Below are positions 14,958-23,512 of a DNA stretch of 64,000 nt, in pieces; position 1 is the first letter of the stretch; each line of letters opens with the position of its first letter. Below the pieces are notes generated by a model. That model searched no databases, was not told the DNA's origin, and worked only from the letters and a program-made list of their open reading frames with translations. Both the position numbers and the translations under genes were made by a program. Source of the stretch: Oscillospiraceae bacterium (lineage in GTDB: Bacteria; Bacillota; Clostridia; Oscillospirales; CAG-272); assembly GCA_015064585.1 (NCBI GenBank), contig SVRY01000004.1, positions 1-64,000 on the forward strand, written 5' to 3'.

Positions 14958-16390
14958 AATTGGTATTTGAAAGAGGTCTTGAAGGGCAGTTCCAAAAGAT
15001 CATGCCTGAATGCGATGTTCCTGTATACGAAGGAAGCGATGCGTTCAAAAGAGAAGGTAAACTGAATCTGCCTCACCTTTCCGAAAATGAACTTTCCCGC
15101 CATTACACCGAGATCGCAAAGCGTGTACACGGTGTTAACGACGGCTTCTATCCTTTGGGTTCCTGTACCATGAAGTACAATCCCAAGATTAACGAGGATA
15201 TGGCGGCTCTAACCGGATTTACAGGCATCCATCCCCTGCAGCCCACTTATTCGGTACAGGGTTGTCTGGAAGCGCTGAAGGTAACCGAGGAATATCTTGC
15301 TGAGATCGCAGGTATGGATGCGGTGACCCTGCAGCCCGCTGCAGGTGCACACGGTGAGTTTACAGGTCTGCTTTTGATCAAGAAGTATCTGGAATCCATC
15401 GGTGCTGCCGAAAGAAAAAAGATCATCGTTCCCGACTCCGCTCACGGTACTAACCCCGCGTCTGCGGTTATGTGTGGTTTTGAAATTGTTAATATTCCTT
15501 CCGGTGAGGACGGATGCGTGGATCTGGAAGCGCTGAAGAAGGCTGTAGGTCCCGATACTGCCGGCTTAATGCTCACTAATCCCAACACCGTTGGTGTGTT
15601 TGATAAGAATATTCTGCAGATTACCGAGATCGTGCACGAAGCAGGCGGCCTTTGCTACTACGACGGTGCAAACCTGAATGCTGTTATGGGTGTTGTGCGT
15701 CCCGGTGATATGGGATTTGACTGCATCCACATCAATCTGCATAAGACCTTCTCTACTCCTCACGGCGGCGGCGGCCCCGGCTCCGGTCCTGTTGGATGCA
15801 AGGCATTCCTTGCCAAGTACCTGCCCGGTATCCGCGTAGCCGAGCTGGAAGAGGGACTTGTTGCCGGTACTGCAGAAGAGACGATGGGGAATGTAAAGGC
15901 ATTTGGCGGTAACTTCTTGGTGGTGATCAAGGCAATGACCTATATTATGACACTTGGTCGTGAAGGAATTCCGGAAGCCTCCAAGAACGCAGTTCTCAAT
16001 GCCAACTATATGATGAGCCGTTTGAAGGATCTTTATACCATGGCATACGATGTGACCTGTATGCATGAGTTTGTTATGACGCTGGATAAGTTGCATAAGG
16101 AAACGGGAATTTCCGCGCTGGATATCGCCAAGGGTCTGCTTGACAATGGCATCCATCCGCCTACCATGTATTTCCCGTTGATCGTGCATGAGGCGCTGAT
16201 GATCGAACCCACTGAAACCGAATCGAAGGAAAGTATCGATGCGGCTGTGGAAGTGTTCCGCAATCTGTACCACATGGCGTACGAAAATCCCGAAGCGCTG
16301 CATGAAGCACCCACCAAGACACCTGTGAGACGTCTGGATGAAGTGCGTGCGGCAAGAACACCTATTTTGAAGTACGATTTTAATGCATGA
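14954..16390 (+). CDS. gcvPB: Glycine dehydrogenase (decarboxylating) subunit 2
   Basis: The C-terminal half of the split P protein, 478 residues, bearing the PLP lysine in NLHKTFSTPHGGGGPGSGP (about residue 255). It starts at ATG 14954, inside the stop of gcvPA. The signature LGSCTMKYNPKIN near residue 60 is typical. It decarboxylates glycine and passes the aminomethyl group to lipoyl-GcvH. Downstream lies a palindrome-rich 121-bp spacer and then lpdA. Confidence 0.97.
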   Translation: MKLVFERGLEGQFQKIMPECDVPVYEGSDAFKREGKLNLPHLSENELSRHYTEIAKRVHGVNDGFYPLGSCTMKYNPKINEDMAALTGFTGIHPLQPTYSVQGCLEALKVTEEYLAEIAGMDAVTLQPAAGAHGEFTGLLLIKKYLESIGAAERKKIIVPDSAHGTNPASAVMCGFEIVNIPSGEDGCVDLEALKKAVGPDTAGLMLTNPNTVGVFDKNILQITEIVHEAGGLCYYDGANLNAVMGVVRPGDMGFDCIHINLHKTFSTPHGGGGPGSGPVGCKAFLAKYLPGIRVAELEEGLVAGTAEETMGNVKAFGGNFLVVIKAMTYIMTLGREGIPEASKNAVLNANYMMSRLKDLYTMAYDVTCMHEFVMTLDKLHKETGISALDIAKGLLDNGIHPPTMYFPLIVHEALMIEPTETESKESIDAAVEVFRNLYHMAYENPEALHEAPTKTPVRRLDEVRAARTPILKYDFNA

Positions 16391-16396
16391 TTTTTT

Positions 16397-16479
16397 GTGG
16401 GGAGTCTTTTTCAAAAGGCTCCCCACACCCCGCCAAAAACTTTAAAAAGAGAGGATATGAACGCTTTTTGAAGTTTTTA
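16397..16479 (+). repeat. Double palindromic element in the gcvPB-lpdA spacer
   Basis: Hairpin one is gtggggagtc / ggctccccac. Hairpin two is aaaaactttaaaaag / ctttttgaagttttt, with one mismatch. The wording resembles palindromic intergenic elements dispersed in related Clostridia (recalled, not searched). There is no clear terminator T run, so lpdA may still be co-transcribed. Confidence 0.6.
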
Positions 16480-16511
16480 AAAGGTGAAAAATAAAGAAAG
16501 AGAGAATAAAA

Positions 16512-17906
16512 ATGTCTGATTATCAGGTTATCGTGATCGGCGCGGGTCCCGGCGGCTATGTTGCTGCTATCAAATGCGCCCGTCTTGGTCTCAAGACCGC
16601 CATCGTTGAAACACGCGATGTGGGCGGTACCTGTTTGAATCGTGGGTGCATTCCCACCAAATCCCTTTTGCACAGCGCAGAGGTATATCATGCTGTGACC
16701 CATTGCGAAGGCCTTGGTATTACCACAGGGGAAGTTAGTTTCGACTTTGCTAAAATGCAGGAAAAGAAGGTAGAAGTGGTTACCAAGTTGCGCACCGGCG
16801 TAGAGGGCTTGCTTGCTGCCAATAAGATTGATGTTCTGCGCGGGTTTGGCGTGATCGAGGGCCAAGGCAGTGTGCGCGTGGGTGATACCGTTTACTCTAC
16901 CGACAATATCATTATTGCCACTGGCTCGGTTCCCGCAAGACCGCCCATTCCCGGATTGGATCTGCCCGGCGTGATCACCAGTGACGAACTGTTGGAAGAG
17001 ACCGATGCTTTTGATCCGTCTCTTGTTATCATTGGCGGCGGTGTTATCGGTGTGGAATTTGCTTCGGTTTACGCAACGCTTGGCTGTGCTGTAACTGTAG
17101 TGGAAGCGATGCCCAGAATTCTGCCAACCCTTGATGCGGATATTGCGCAAAATCTGAACATGATCCTTCGCAAGAAGGGTGTGAAGGTCAATGCCGGTGC
17201 TATGGTAAAGCAGATCACTAAGACCGAGAACGGTCTGTGCGTGGAATTTGAAGCCAAGGGTAAAATGCAAAGCGTGACTGCAGGTAAGGTTCTGGTTGCC
17301 ATTGGCCGCCGTCCCAATACCGCAGGACTGTTTGCCGAAGGCTTTGCGCTTGAAATGGAACGCGGCAGAATTATTGTAAACGATCGTTTTGAAACCTCCG
17401 TTCCCGGTATTTATGCTATCGGAGACGTATCTTCCAAAATCCAGTTGGCGCATGTAGCATCTGCGCAGGGTATCGTGGCGGCAGAGATCATTGCAGGTCA
17501 TGAGCCTTCCATGCGGCTGGATTTGGTACCTTCCTGCATTTATACCTCTCCTGAGATTGCCTCGGTGGGCATGACCGAAGCGGAGGCGACCGAAAAAGGC
17601 ATTGCTGTCAAATGCGGTAAATTTATGATGCACGGAAACGGCAAGACCATCATTGCAGGCGGCGAACGCGGCTTTATTAAAGTTGTGACCGATGCGGAAA
17701 GCGGCAAGGTGCTGGGTGCACAGCTGATGTGCGAGCGCGCCACCGATATGCTTTCCGAAATCACCACTGCCATTGTGGGCGGCATGACCGTAGAGCAGAT
17801 GCAGAATGTGATGAGACCGCATCCCACATTCAATGAAGGCGTTACCGAAGCCTTTGAGGATGTAACAGGGCAGTCTATTCACTCAGCACCGGCTAAAAGC
17901 AAATAA
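16512..17906 (+). CDS. lpdA: Dihydrolipoamide dehydrogenase (L protein)
   Basis: A FAD flavoprotein that reoxidises dihydrolipoyl-GcvH with NAD+. 464 residues in the standard order: FAD motif GAGPGG (residues 9-14), redox disulphide GGTCLNRGCIPTKS (about 37-50), NAD motif GGGVIGVE (about 177), and the C-terminal dimer domain with RPHPTFNE carrying the catalytic His-Glu pair. It completes the glycine cleavage set T-H-PA-PB-L. Its position at the end supports dedication to glycine cleavage rather than to a 2-oxoacid dehydrogenase. Confidence 0.96.
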   Translation: MSDYQVIVIGAGPGGYVAAIKCARLGLKTAIVETRDVGGTCLNRGCIPTKSLLHSAEVYHAVTHCEGLGITTGEVSFDFAKMQEKKVEVVTKLRTGVEGLLAANKIDVLRGFGVIEGQGSVRVGDTVYSTDNIIIATGSVPARPPIPGLDLPGVITSDELLEETDAFDPSLVIIGGGVIGVEFASVYATLGCAVTVVEAMPRILPTLDADIAQNLNMILRKKGVKVNAGAMVKQITKTENGLCVEFEAKGKMQSVTAGKVLVAIGRRPNTAGLFAEGFALEMERGRIIVNDRFETSVPGIYAIGDVSSKIQLAHVASAQGIVAAEIIAGHEPSMRLDLVPSCIYTSPEIASVGMTEAEATEKGIAVKCGKFMMHGNGKTIIAGGERGFIKVVTDAESGKVLGAQLMCERATDMLSEITTAIVGGMTVEQMQNVMRPHPTFNEGVTEAFEDVTGQSIHSAPAKSK

Positions 17907-17914
17907 TTGACTTT

Positions 17915-17954
17915 AACTCGAAGGGAGCTTTTGAAAAGATCTCTTCGAGTTTTT
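17915..17954 (+). terminator. Terminator of the gcv operon
   Basis: aactcgaag / cttcgagtt with a loop of about 19 nt, which may pair further, then TTTTT. Confidence 0.85.
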
Positions 17955-18040
17955 GCTATAGTTGAGTTTTTGCCAAATTTTTTGAAAGCTTGAAGGGTAA
18001 AGAGTAAGGTTGGGGAAAGTTTAAAAAGTATGGAAAGTGC

Positions 18041-18069
18041 TTGCATAAATGTCGGGTTTGTGCTATAAT
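18041..18069 (+). promoter_or_regulatory. Promoter of the CobW-family gene pair
   Basis: TTGCAT and a perfect TATAAT with a 17-nt spacer, about 50 nt before ATG 18121. No obvious Zur-like palindrome was seen. Confidence 0.75.
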
Positions 18070-18120
18070 AAAAGTTGTGGCAGTAACTGTCGCAAAATTA
18101 TATTGGGAAGTGAAACTATC

Positions 18121-19239
18121 ATGACAAAAATTGATATATTCTCCGGATTCCTCGGTGCCGGCAAAACTACACTGATCAAAAAACTCATTCAAGAAGCCTA
18201 CCAAGGCGAAAAGCTGGTATTAATTGAAAATGAATTTGGTGAGATCGGTATTGACGGCGGGTTCCTTGCCGACGCAGGCATTGCAGTCAATGAGATCAAT
18301 TCGGGATGCATTTGCTGTTCTCTTGTGGGCGATTTCGGCAAAGCGCTGCAGAAGGTTATGGAAGAATATGCCCCCGATCGTATTTTGATCGAACCTTCGG
18401 GCGTAGGTAAGCTCTCTGATGTTATCAAGGCAGTACAGGATGCGAACCTTGCAGAGGCAGAATTAAACTCTTTCTCCACCGTAGTGGATGCGGGCAAATG
18501 CAAAATGTATATGAAGAATTTCGGCGAATTTTTCGGCGATCAAGTGGCGCATGCAAATTGCATTATTATGAGTCATACAGGAAAGGCGAGTGCCGAAAAA
18601 CTGTCAACGGCAGTAGCACTGGTAAAAGAACACAATCCTACAGCCACTATTGTGACCACCCCATTGGAAGAACTGGATGGCATGCAGATTTTAGCAGCTA
18701 TGGAACATATTGGTACGCTGGAAGAAGAATTGCAAAAGATGGTAGAAGCCCACAGCGAAGAGTGTTCCTGCGGTTGCCATCACGACCATGAGCATCATCA
18801 CCACGACCACGATGAACACTGCGCTTGCGGTCACCATCACGATCACGAACATCACCATGAGCATGACCACTGCGACTGCGATCATCATGAGCATGGACAT
18901 GAGCACTGCGATCATGAACACGGTCATTGTTGCTGCCACGGTCACGATCATGAACATCATCACGCCGATGAGGTGTTCACAAGCTTCGGTGCGGAAACGG
19001 TGAAGAAGTATACCATCGAGCAAATTACAGAAGCCTTGAACGCACTTGACTCCGGCGAATATGGGCAGGTGCTGCGCGCAAAGGGAATTGTGGCGGCAAC
19101 AGACGGCGGATTCATTCACTTTGATTTTGTGCCCGGCGAAAGCGATGTTCGTAGGGGTTCTTCTGCTGCGATCGGCAGACTTTGCGTAATTGGTGCGGAA
19201 TTAAAGGAAGATCAGTTGAAAGCGCTGTTTGGACTGTAA
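18121..19239 (+). CDS. CobW/ZNG-family metallochaperone GTPase with a His-rich metal-binding insert
   Basis: The real start is ATG 18121 (MTKIDIFSGFLGAGKTT), giving 372 residues; the track's 24 extra residues are leader. Walker A is GFLGAGKTT, the metal motif is GCICC (about residue 64), and the GTPase continues through LIEPSGVGKLSD. Residues about 220-285 are an extraordinary run of His, Asp, Glu and Cys (for example CGCHHDHEHHHHDHDEHC), followed by a CobW C-terminal domain. The family delivers Zn, Co or Ni to client proteins. The insert suggests metal storage or buffering. It is followed after 12 nt by a divergent CobW-like gene, probably one transcript. Confidence 0.9.
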   Translation: MTKIDIFSGFLGAGKTTLIKKLIQEAYQGEKLVLIENEFGEIGIDGGFLADAGIAVNEINSGCICCSLVGDFGKALQKVMEEYAPDRILIEPSGVGKLSDVIKAVQDANLAEAELNSFSTVVDAGKCKMYMKNFGEFFGDQVAHANCIIMSHTGKASAEKLSTAVALVKEHNPTATIVTTPLEELDGMQILAAMEHIGTLEEELQKMVEAHSEECSCGCHHDHEHHHHDHDEHCACGHHHDHEHHHEHDHCDCDHHEHGHEHCDHEHGHCCCHGHDHEHHHADEVFTSFGAETVKKYTIEQITEALNALDSGEYGQVLRAKGIVAATDGGFIHFDFVPGESDVRRGSSAAIGRLCVIGAELKEDQLKALFGL

Positions 19240-19251
19240 GAGGATAAGAAA

Positions 19252-20205
19252 ATGCAAGCAAGAAATGAAATTCCTGTTTACCTGTTTTGTGGTTTTTTAG
19301 AGGCAGGTAAAACGAAATATATCCAAAGTATTTTAGAAGATCCCCGTTTTAATAAGGGTGACGGTATCTTGGTTCTTCTTTGTGAAGAAGGAGAGGAAGA
19401 ATATGACCACAGCGCATTTTCTTCCCCTCTTGTAACTGTAGAAACTTTTGACAGTGCCGAGAACCTGACCCCTGAGCGTTTGGAAGCACGCCGACGCAGA
19501 GCGAGCGCATCTCTTGTGGTGGTGGAATACAACGGTATGTGGCAGATCGAAGATCTGTATTACGCATTGCCCGATGATTGGATGGTGTACCAACAGTTGA
19601 CTTTCATCGACGCGAGTACAATTATGAACTACAATGCCAATATGCGTCAGCTTGTGTTTGATAAGATCAAGACCAGTGACGGCATTGTTTTCAATCGAGT
19701 AAAACCCGATGAAGACATTATGCCCTATCATAAGTTGGTAAGAGATATTGATCGCAATGCCCAGATCATATATGAAAAGCTGGACGGCACTATTGAATAT
19801 GACGAGATCGAAGATCCGTTGCCCTTTGATATCGATGCTCCTGTTGTGGAGATCGCTGATTCTGATTTCGCCATTTGGTTTCGCGATATTTCGGAAGATC
19901 CTGAAAAATACAGCGGAAAAACAATTCGTTATAAAGGGCTTATTGCAAAGGATGCAGATATGGCGCGGGATACCTTTGTGGCAGGGCGCCATATTATGAC
20001 ATGTTGTGCCGACGATATTGCTTATAACGGGCTGGCATGTGTACATGCCAAATTGGCAGGTTCGGTAAAAAGCTATGATTGGCGTATTGTGACAGGTGTG
20101 ATCAAGATCGAAAAGAACCGTCTCTATAAGCGACCGGGACCGGTAATCCATGTGGAAACACTGGAAGAAAGTGAAAAGCCTGATCCCGAGGTGGCAAGTT
20201 TTTAA
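19252..20205 (+). CDS. Divergent CobW-like P-loop protein with a C-terminal TIGR03943/DUF1980-like domain
   Basis: 317 residues. The N-terminus has a variant Walker A (CGFLEAGKTKYI) and a CobW-type layout, but the CxCC metal motif is absent. Asn-Arg in VFNRVKPDED stands where a guanine-specificity motif is expected. The C-terminal roughly 110 residues (FRDISEDPEKYSGKTIRYKG, then HIMTCCADDIAYNGLACV) resemble the C-terminal domain of YcgQ/TIGR03943 proteins, which in other Firmicutes sit beside CobW GTPases and a YcgR permease. Here the two parts seem fused and no permease gene is present. It lies 12 nt after the His-rich CobW gene. Partnership in metal handling is inferred. Confidence 0.75.
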   Translation: MQARNEIPVYLFCGFLEAGKTKYIQSILEDPRFNKGDGILVLLCEEGEEEYDHSAFSSPLVTVETFDSAENLTPERLEARRRRASASLVVVEYNGMWQIEDLYYALPDDWMVYQQLTFIDASTIMNYNANMRQLVFDKIKTSDGIVFNRVKPDEDIMPYHKLVRDIDRNAQIIYEKLDGTIEYDEIEDPLPFDIDAPVVEIADSDFAIWFRDISEDPEKYSGKTIRYKGLIAKDADMARDTFVAGRHIMTCCADDIAYNGLACVHAKLAGSVKSYDWRIVTGVIKIEKNRLYKRPGPVIHVETLEESEKPDPEVASF

Positions 20206-20220
20206 ATTTTGTATAAACAG

Positions 20221-20256
20221 AAAACTCCCCGATCGCCATTGATCGGGGAGTTTGCA
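20221..20256. terminator. Bidirectional terminator
   Basis: aaactccccgatc / gatcggggagttt with a 6-nt loop, flanked by A and T runs. It serves the CobW-like pair (+) and the convergent lipoprotein gene (-). Confidence 0.9.
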
Positions 20257-20266
20257 TCAGATGATA

Positions 20267-21304
20267 TTAAGCGCCTTTTTCGGGGATCAAGTCTTTTCCG
20301 TCAAACATGGTGGTAAAAAATTCGGTGTAAGTTACAGACAGACTCTCTTGGGTCTCTTGAAGATGATCGTTAAAGGCGTAATAGGGATACAGATCTTTGG
20401 AAAAATATTCTTTGTCGGGGGCAGTGCGGTAAATAATATAGTAACCGTCCTTTGTTTGGATAGCTTCATGGGTGTAGTCGCCTTCTTCTAAAGCGTAGTA
20501 TGCATCTTTGAAGTTTTCGTCGACGGAGTCTTCTGTAAAGTAAAAGCCCACTGCGGGATCGGTTCCCGTGTCGTCAGAATATTCTTTGGCAATTTTCGCA
20601 AAGTCTTCGCCGTTGCTCAATTTTTCCAGTATGCCCTCTACTTTTTTTTGTGCGTTAGCATCGGTACGGGTTTCGTTTACGCCCACAAAAACCATGAGCA
20701 TACGGTCATATTCTTCCATTTTCTCGTCAATCGCTTCTTCGGAAAAATCAAGAACATTGTTTTCGGGATCTTTGCAGTGATCAAATACATTGTTGGGCAG
20801 AAAATACTCAAAACCGTAACTGAATTCATAAACATTTGCGGTCATATACTTAGAGGCCAAAATGTCGTCCAATTCATACCCATAGTCCGAGTAGGTTTTA
20901 ATAAGTGATTTCACTTGATCTTCAATAGACGATTTTTGTTTATCGGTAAGACCCGCATTGTAGCGGTTGGCAAGGGTTTGAACGGCAGCTTCATAGAACA
21001 ATTCGGACAAAACCTCTGCTTTTATTTCGTCTGCGGTTTTTGCAACACCTTGCTCTTCATAACTGTTACGGCAACTCATATACAGATAGCGGTAGTTTTC
21101 ATAGGTGATTTCAATCTCGCCGATGGTCATGACCACGGTTTCCAGTCCTGTTTTTATTCCGGCTTTGTCAAAGTATGCTTGGGCACGCTCGTTGTTATTC
21201 AGTTCGCCGGAATCTTTGGTGCCTTCATTACCTTTTCCGCAACCTGTAAGAATTGTACAGCACATGAGGGCGGCAAGGCAAAAACAGAGAATTCGTTTTA
21301 TCAT
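20267..21304 (-). CDS. Parvulin/SurA-like peptidyl-prolyl isomerase lipoprotein
   Basis: The start is taken as ATG 21304 (MIKRILCFCLA), with AAGGAGG about 12 nt upstream. The track's TTG at 21316 touches that ribosome site. The 345-residue precursor has lipobox LTGCG near residue 27. A SurA-like helical N-domain occupies about 40-200. A PPIC-type segment lies at about 225-330 (EDFAKIAKEYSDDTGTDPAV, then EGDYTHEAIQTKDGYYII). It should fold exported proteins on the membrane's outer face, like PrsA. It is the third extracytoplasmic foldase in the window. Isomerase competence is not certain. Confidence 0.85.
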   Translation of the reverse strand: MIKRILCFCLAALMCCTILTGCGKGNEGTKDSGELNNNERAQAYFDKAGIKTGLETVVMTIGEIEITYENYRYLYMSCRNSYEEQGVAKTADEIKAEVLSELFYEAAVQTLANRYNAGLTDKQKSSIEDQVKSLIKTYSDYGYELDDILASKYMTANVYEFSYGFEYFLPNNVFDHCKDPENNVLDFSEEAIDEKMEEYDRMLMVFVGVNETRTDANAQKKVEGILEKLSNGEDFAKIAKEYSDDTGTDPAVGFYFTEDSVDENFKDAYYALEEGDYTHEAIQTKDGYYIIYRTAPDKEYFSKDLYPYYAFNDHLQETQESLSVTYTEFFTTMFDGKDLIPEKGA

Positions 21305-21418
21305 GATGGATTTCAACCTCCTTGGTTTTTTACCCTTCTATCGTAACAAGTTTTTATCTTGCTGTCAATCGTTTTCGGATAAAATTTATGAAAAATTCAC
21401 ACTGTGTTCAAATTGCCC

Positions 21419-21447
21419 TTGACAAAAAGAAAAAGCTGTGCTACAAT
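21419..21447 (+). promoter_or_regulatory. Promoter of the thrS T-box transcript
   Basis: TTGACA and TACAAT with a 17-nt spacer. Confidence 0.85.
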
Positions 21448-21454
21448 CTTGTTT

Positions 21455-21645
21455 AATTGAATGATGCAGAATAAGCAAATCGAATCGTTCCCGCACAGAG
21501 AGCGGCAGGTGCTGAAACGCCGCCGGGGGCCTCGAGGCGTACCGCCTGCGTCCTATTTTCATATACAATGAGTGAAACGCTCGGGTGGAACCGTGTGGAA
21601 GTGTATTCTGCACCCCGACAGGCAATACTGTCAGGGGTGCTTTTT
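21455..21645 (+). promoter_or_regulatory. T-box riboswitch (threonine) controlling thrS
   Basis: The leader contains the conserved antiterminator core gggtggaaccgtg (21576-21588), preceded by a Stem I region with cagagagcggcaggtgctga. It is followed by the competing terminator gcaccccgacag / ctgtcaggggtgc with TTTTT (21610-21645). A candidate specifier ACC (Thr) is at 21541-21543, flanked by atgcag (21465 region) pairing with ctgcgt, as a proximal Stem I would. Uncharged tRNA-Thr should stabilise the antiterminator and let thrS be read. The family assignment is firm; the exact specifier is inferred by hand folding. Confidence 0.9.
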
Positions 21646-21689
21646 GTTTTCCACCCCGCGAACAGAATACAAACGAAAGGATGAAAACA

Positions 21690-23453
21690 ATGAAGATTAT
21701 TTACAGAGACGGCACCACTGCCGAATGTCCCAAAGAAGAAGAATTGGAAGTACTGCGCCATTCTGCGGCGCACATTATGGCGCAGGCGATCAAGCGCCTG
21801 TACCCCCATGCCGATTTTGGCTACGGTCCCGCCACAGAAAAAGGTTTTTATTATGATGTAGATCTGGGCGATACCAAGCTTACCGACGAAGATCTGCAGA
21901 AGATCGAAGCGGAAATGCGCAAGATCGTAAAAGAAAATCTGCCGATTAAGCCCTTTATTCTTCCTCGCAATGAAGCAATTGCCCTCATGGAGGAAAGAGG
22001 CGCTCGGTATAAGGTGGAACACATTGGAGATCTGCCCGAAGATGAGATCATTAGTTTCTATAAGCAGGGTGATTACATCGATATGTGTACAGGCCCTCAC
22101 CTGTGCTATACCAAGGCACTCAAGGCCTTCCGTATTACCCAGCAGTCAGGCGCATACTGGAAAAATGACAAAAAGAATAAGATGCTTACCCGTATCAACG
22201 GCGTGGCGTTCCGTACCCAGGAAGAGCTGGACGAATACGTAAAACTGCTGGAAGAAGCAGAAAGACGCGATCACCGCAAGATCGGCAAGGAAATGAATCT
22301 GTTCATGTTCAGTGACGAAGGTCCCGGTTTCCCCTTCTTCCTGCCTCGCGGCATGCAGTTGAAAAACGCGCTGATCGACTATTGGCGTGAGATACACACC
22401 CGTGCGGGTTATGTGGAGGTTTCCACTCCCATCATCCTCAACCGCCGTCTGTGGGAGACCAGCGGACACTGGGATCACTACAAGGATAACATGTATTCCA
22501 CCACCATCGACGATGAGACCTTCTGCGTCAAGCCCATGAACTGTCCCGGCGGCGTTATGGTATACCGCAGCAGTATGCACAGCTACCGTGAACTGCCCAT
22601 GCGCGTGGGCGAACTGGGGCTTGTGCACCGTCATGAATTGAAGGGCGCACTGCACGGTCTATTCCGTGTGCGTTGCTTCACCCAGGACGATGCGCACATC
22701 TTCATGCGCCGCGATCAGATCACCGATGAAATTATTAATGTTGTAAATCTTATCAACGAAGTTTATACAAAATTCGGATTTGAATATTTCGTAGAGCTCT
22801 CCACCCGTCCTGAGGACAGCATGGGCTCGGACGAGGACTGGGAAGCCGCCACCGAGGGCTTGAAAAACGCTCTTGAAATGCTGAATCTGCCTTACGTGAT
22901 CAACGAAGGCGACGGTGCATTCTACGGTCCTAAGATCGACTTCCATTTGCGCGATTGTCTGGGCAGAACCTGGCAGTGCGGTACCATTCAGCTGGACTTC
23001 CAGATGCCCCTGAACTTTGGTCTGGAATACGTGGACAACGACGGCACCAAGAAGCAGCCCATCATGATCCACAGAGTTTGCTACGGCTCCATTGAGCGCT
23101 TTATTGGTATCCTCACCGAGCACTTTGCCGGCAAGTATCCCGCATGGTTAGCCCCTCTGCAGGTCAAGATCCTGACCCTGCCGGGCATTGACACTTCCTT
23201 TGCGGAAGAATTGAATGAAACCCTGAAGGCAAAGGGAATTCGCTGCGAACTTGACCTGCGTAACGAAAAGATCGGTTACAAGGTCAGAGAAGCCCGTCAG
23301 GTGGACAGAGTTCCCTATATGCTGATTTTGGGCGCTAACGAGGTGGAAAGCAAGACTGTTTCGGTACGTGACCGCGATACCGACCAGACCACCAACATGT
23401 CTGTTGAGGCATTTGTTGACATGATCACCGAAAAGGTAAAGAACAGAGTATAA
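21690..23453 (+). CDS. thrS: Threonyl-tRNA synthetase lacking the TGS domain
   Basis: The start is ATG 21690 (MKIIYRDGTT), with AAAGG 9 nt upstream; the track start lies inside the T-box. At 587 residues it is about 55 shorter than B. subtilis ThrS. The N-terminal TGS domain is essentially missing: after a short stub the editing domain begins at LRHSAAHIMAQAI (His pair of the N2 domain). The class II catalytic core has PMNCPGGV, the zinc ligands and RHELKGALHGLFRVR. The anticodon-binding domain covers the last 100 residues. Regulated by the upstream Thr T-box. Confidence 0.96.
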   Translation: MKIIYRDGTTAECPKEEELEVLRHSAAHIMAQAIKRLYPHADFGYGPATEKGFYYDVDLGDTKLTDEDLQKIEAEMRKIVKENLPIKPFILPRNEAIALMEERGARYKVEHIGDLPEDEIISFYKQGDYIDMCTGPHLCYTKALKAFRITQQSGAYWKNDKKNKMLTRINGVAFRTQEELDEYVKLLEEAERRDHRKIGKEMNLFMFSDEGPGFPFFLPRGMQLKNALIDYWREIHTRAGYVEVSTPIILNRRLWETSGHWDHYKDNMYSTTIDDETFCVKPMNCPGGVMVYRSSMHSYRELPMRVGELGLVHRHELKGALHGLFRVRCFTQDDAHIFMRRDQITDEIINVVNLINEVYTKFGFEYFVELSTRPEDSMGSDEDWEAATEGLKNALEMLNLPYVINEGDGAFYGPKIDFHLRDCLGRTWQCGTIQLDFQMPLNFGLEYVDNDGTKKQPIMIHRVCYGSIERFIGILTEHFAGKYPAWLAPLQVKILTLPGIDTSFAEELNETLKAKGIRCELDLRNEKIGYKVREARQVDRVPYMLILGANEVESKTVSVRDRDTDQTTNMSVEAFVDMITEKVKNRV

Positions 23454-23456
23454 AAC

Positions 23457-23494
23457 CAAAATGCGCAACCGCGAAATATCGGTTGCGCATTTTG
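23457..23494 (+). terminator. Terminator of thrS
   Basis: aaaatgcgcaaccg / cggttgcgcatttt, a 14-bp perfect stem with an 8-nt loop. It can act for both strands. Confidence 0.9.
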
Positions 23495-23512
23495 ATGTTT
23501 ATTGGTAATTGC

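Noticed and set aside
16380-17882. 500-codon minus-strand frame
   Set aside because: Antisense of lpdA; its residues are the complement of conserved flavoprotein motifs.
18760-18970. Simple-sequence repeat from the cat/cac-rich tract
   Set aside because: It is coding, in frame, and explained by the His-rich metal-binding insert of the CobW protein.
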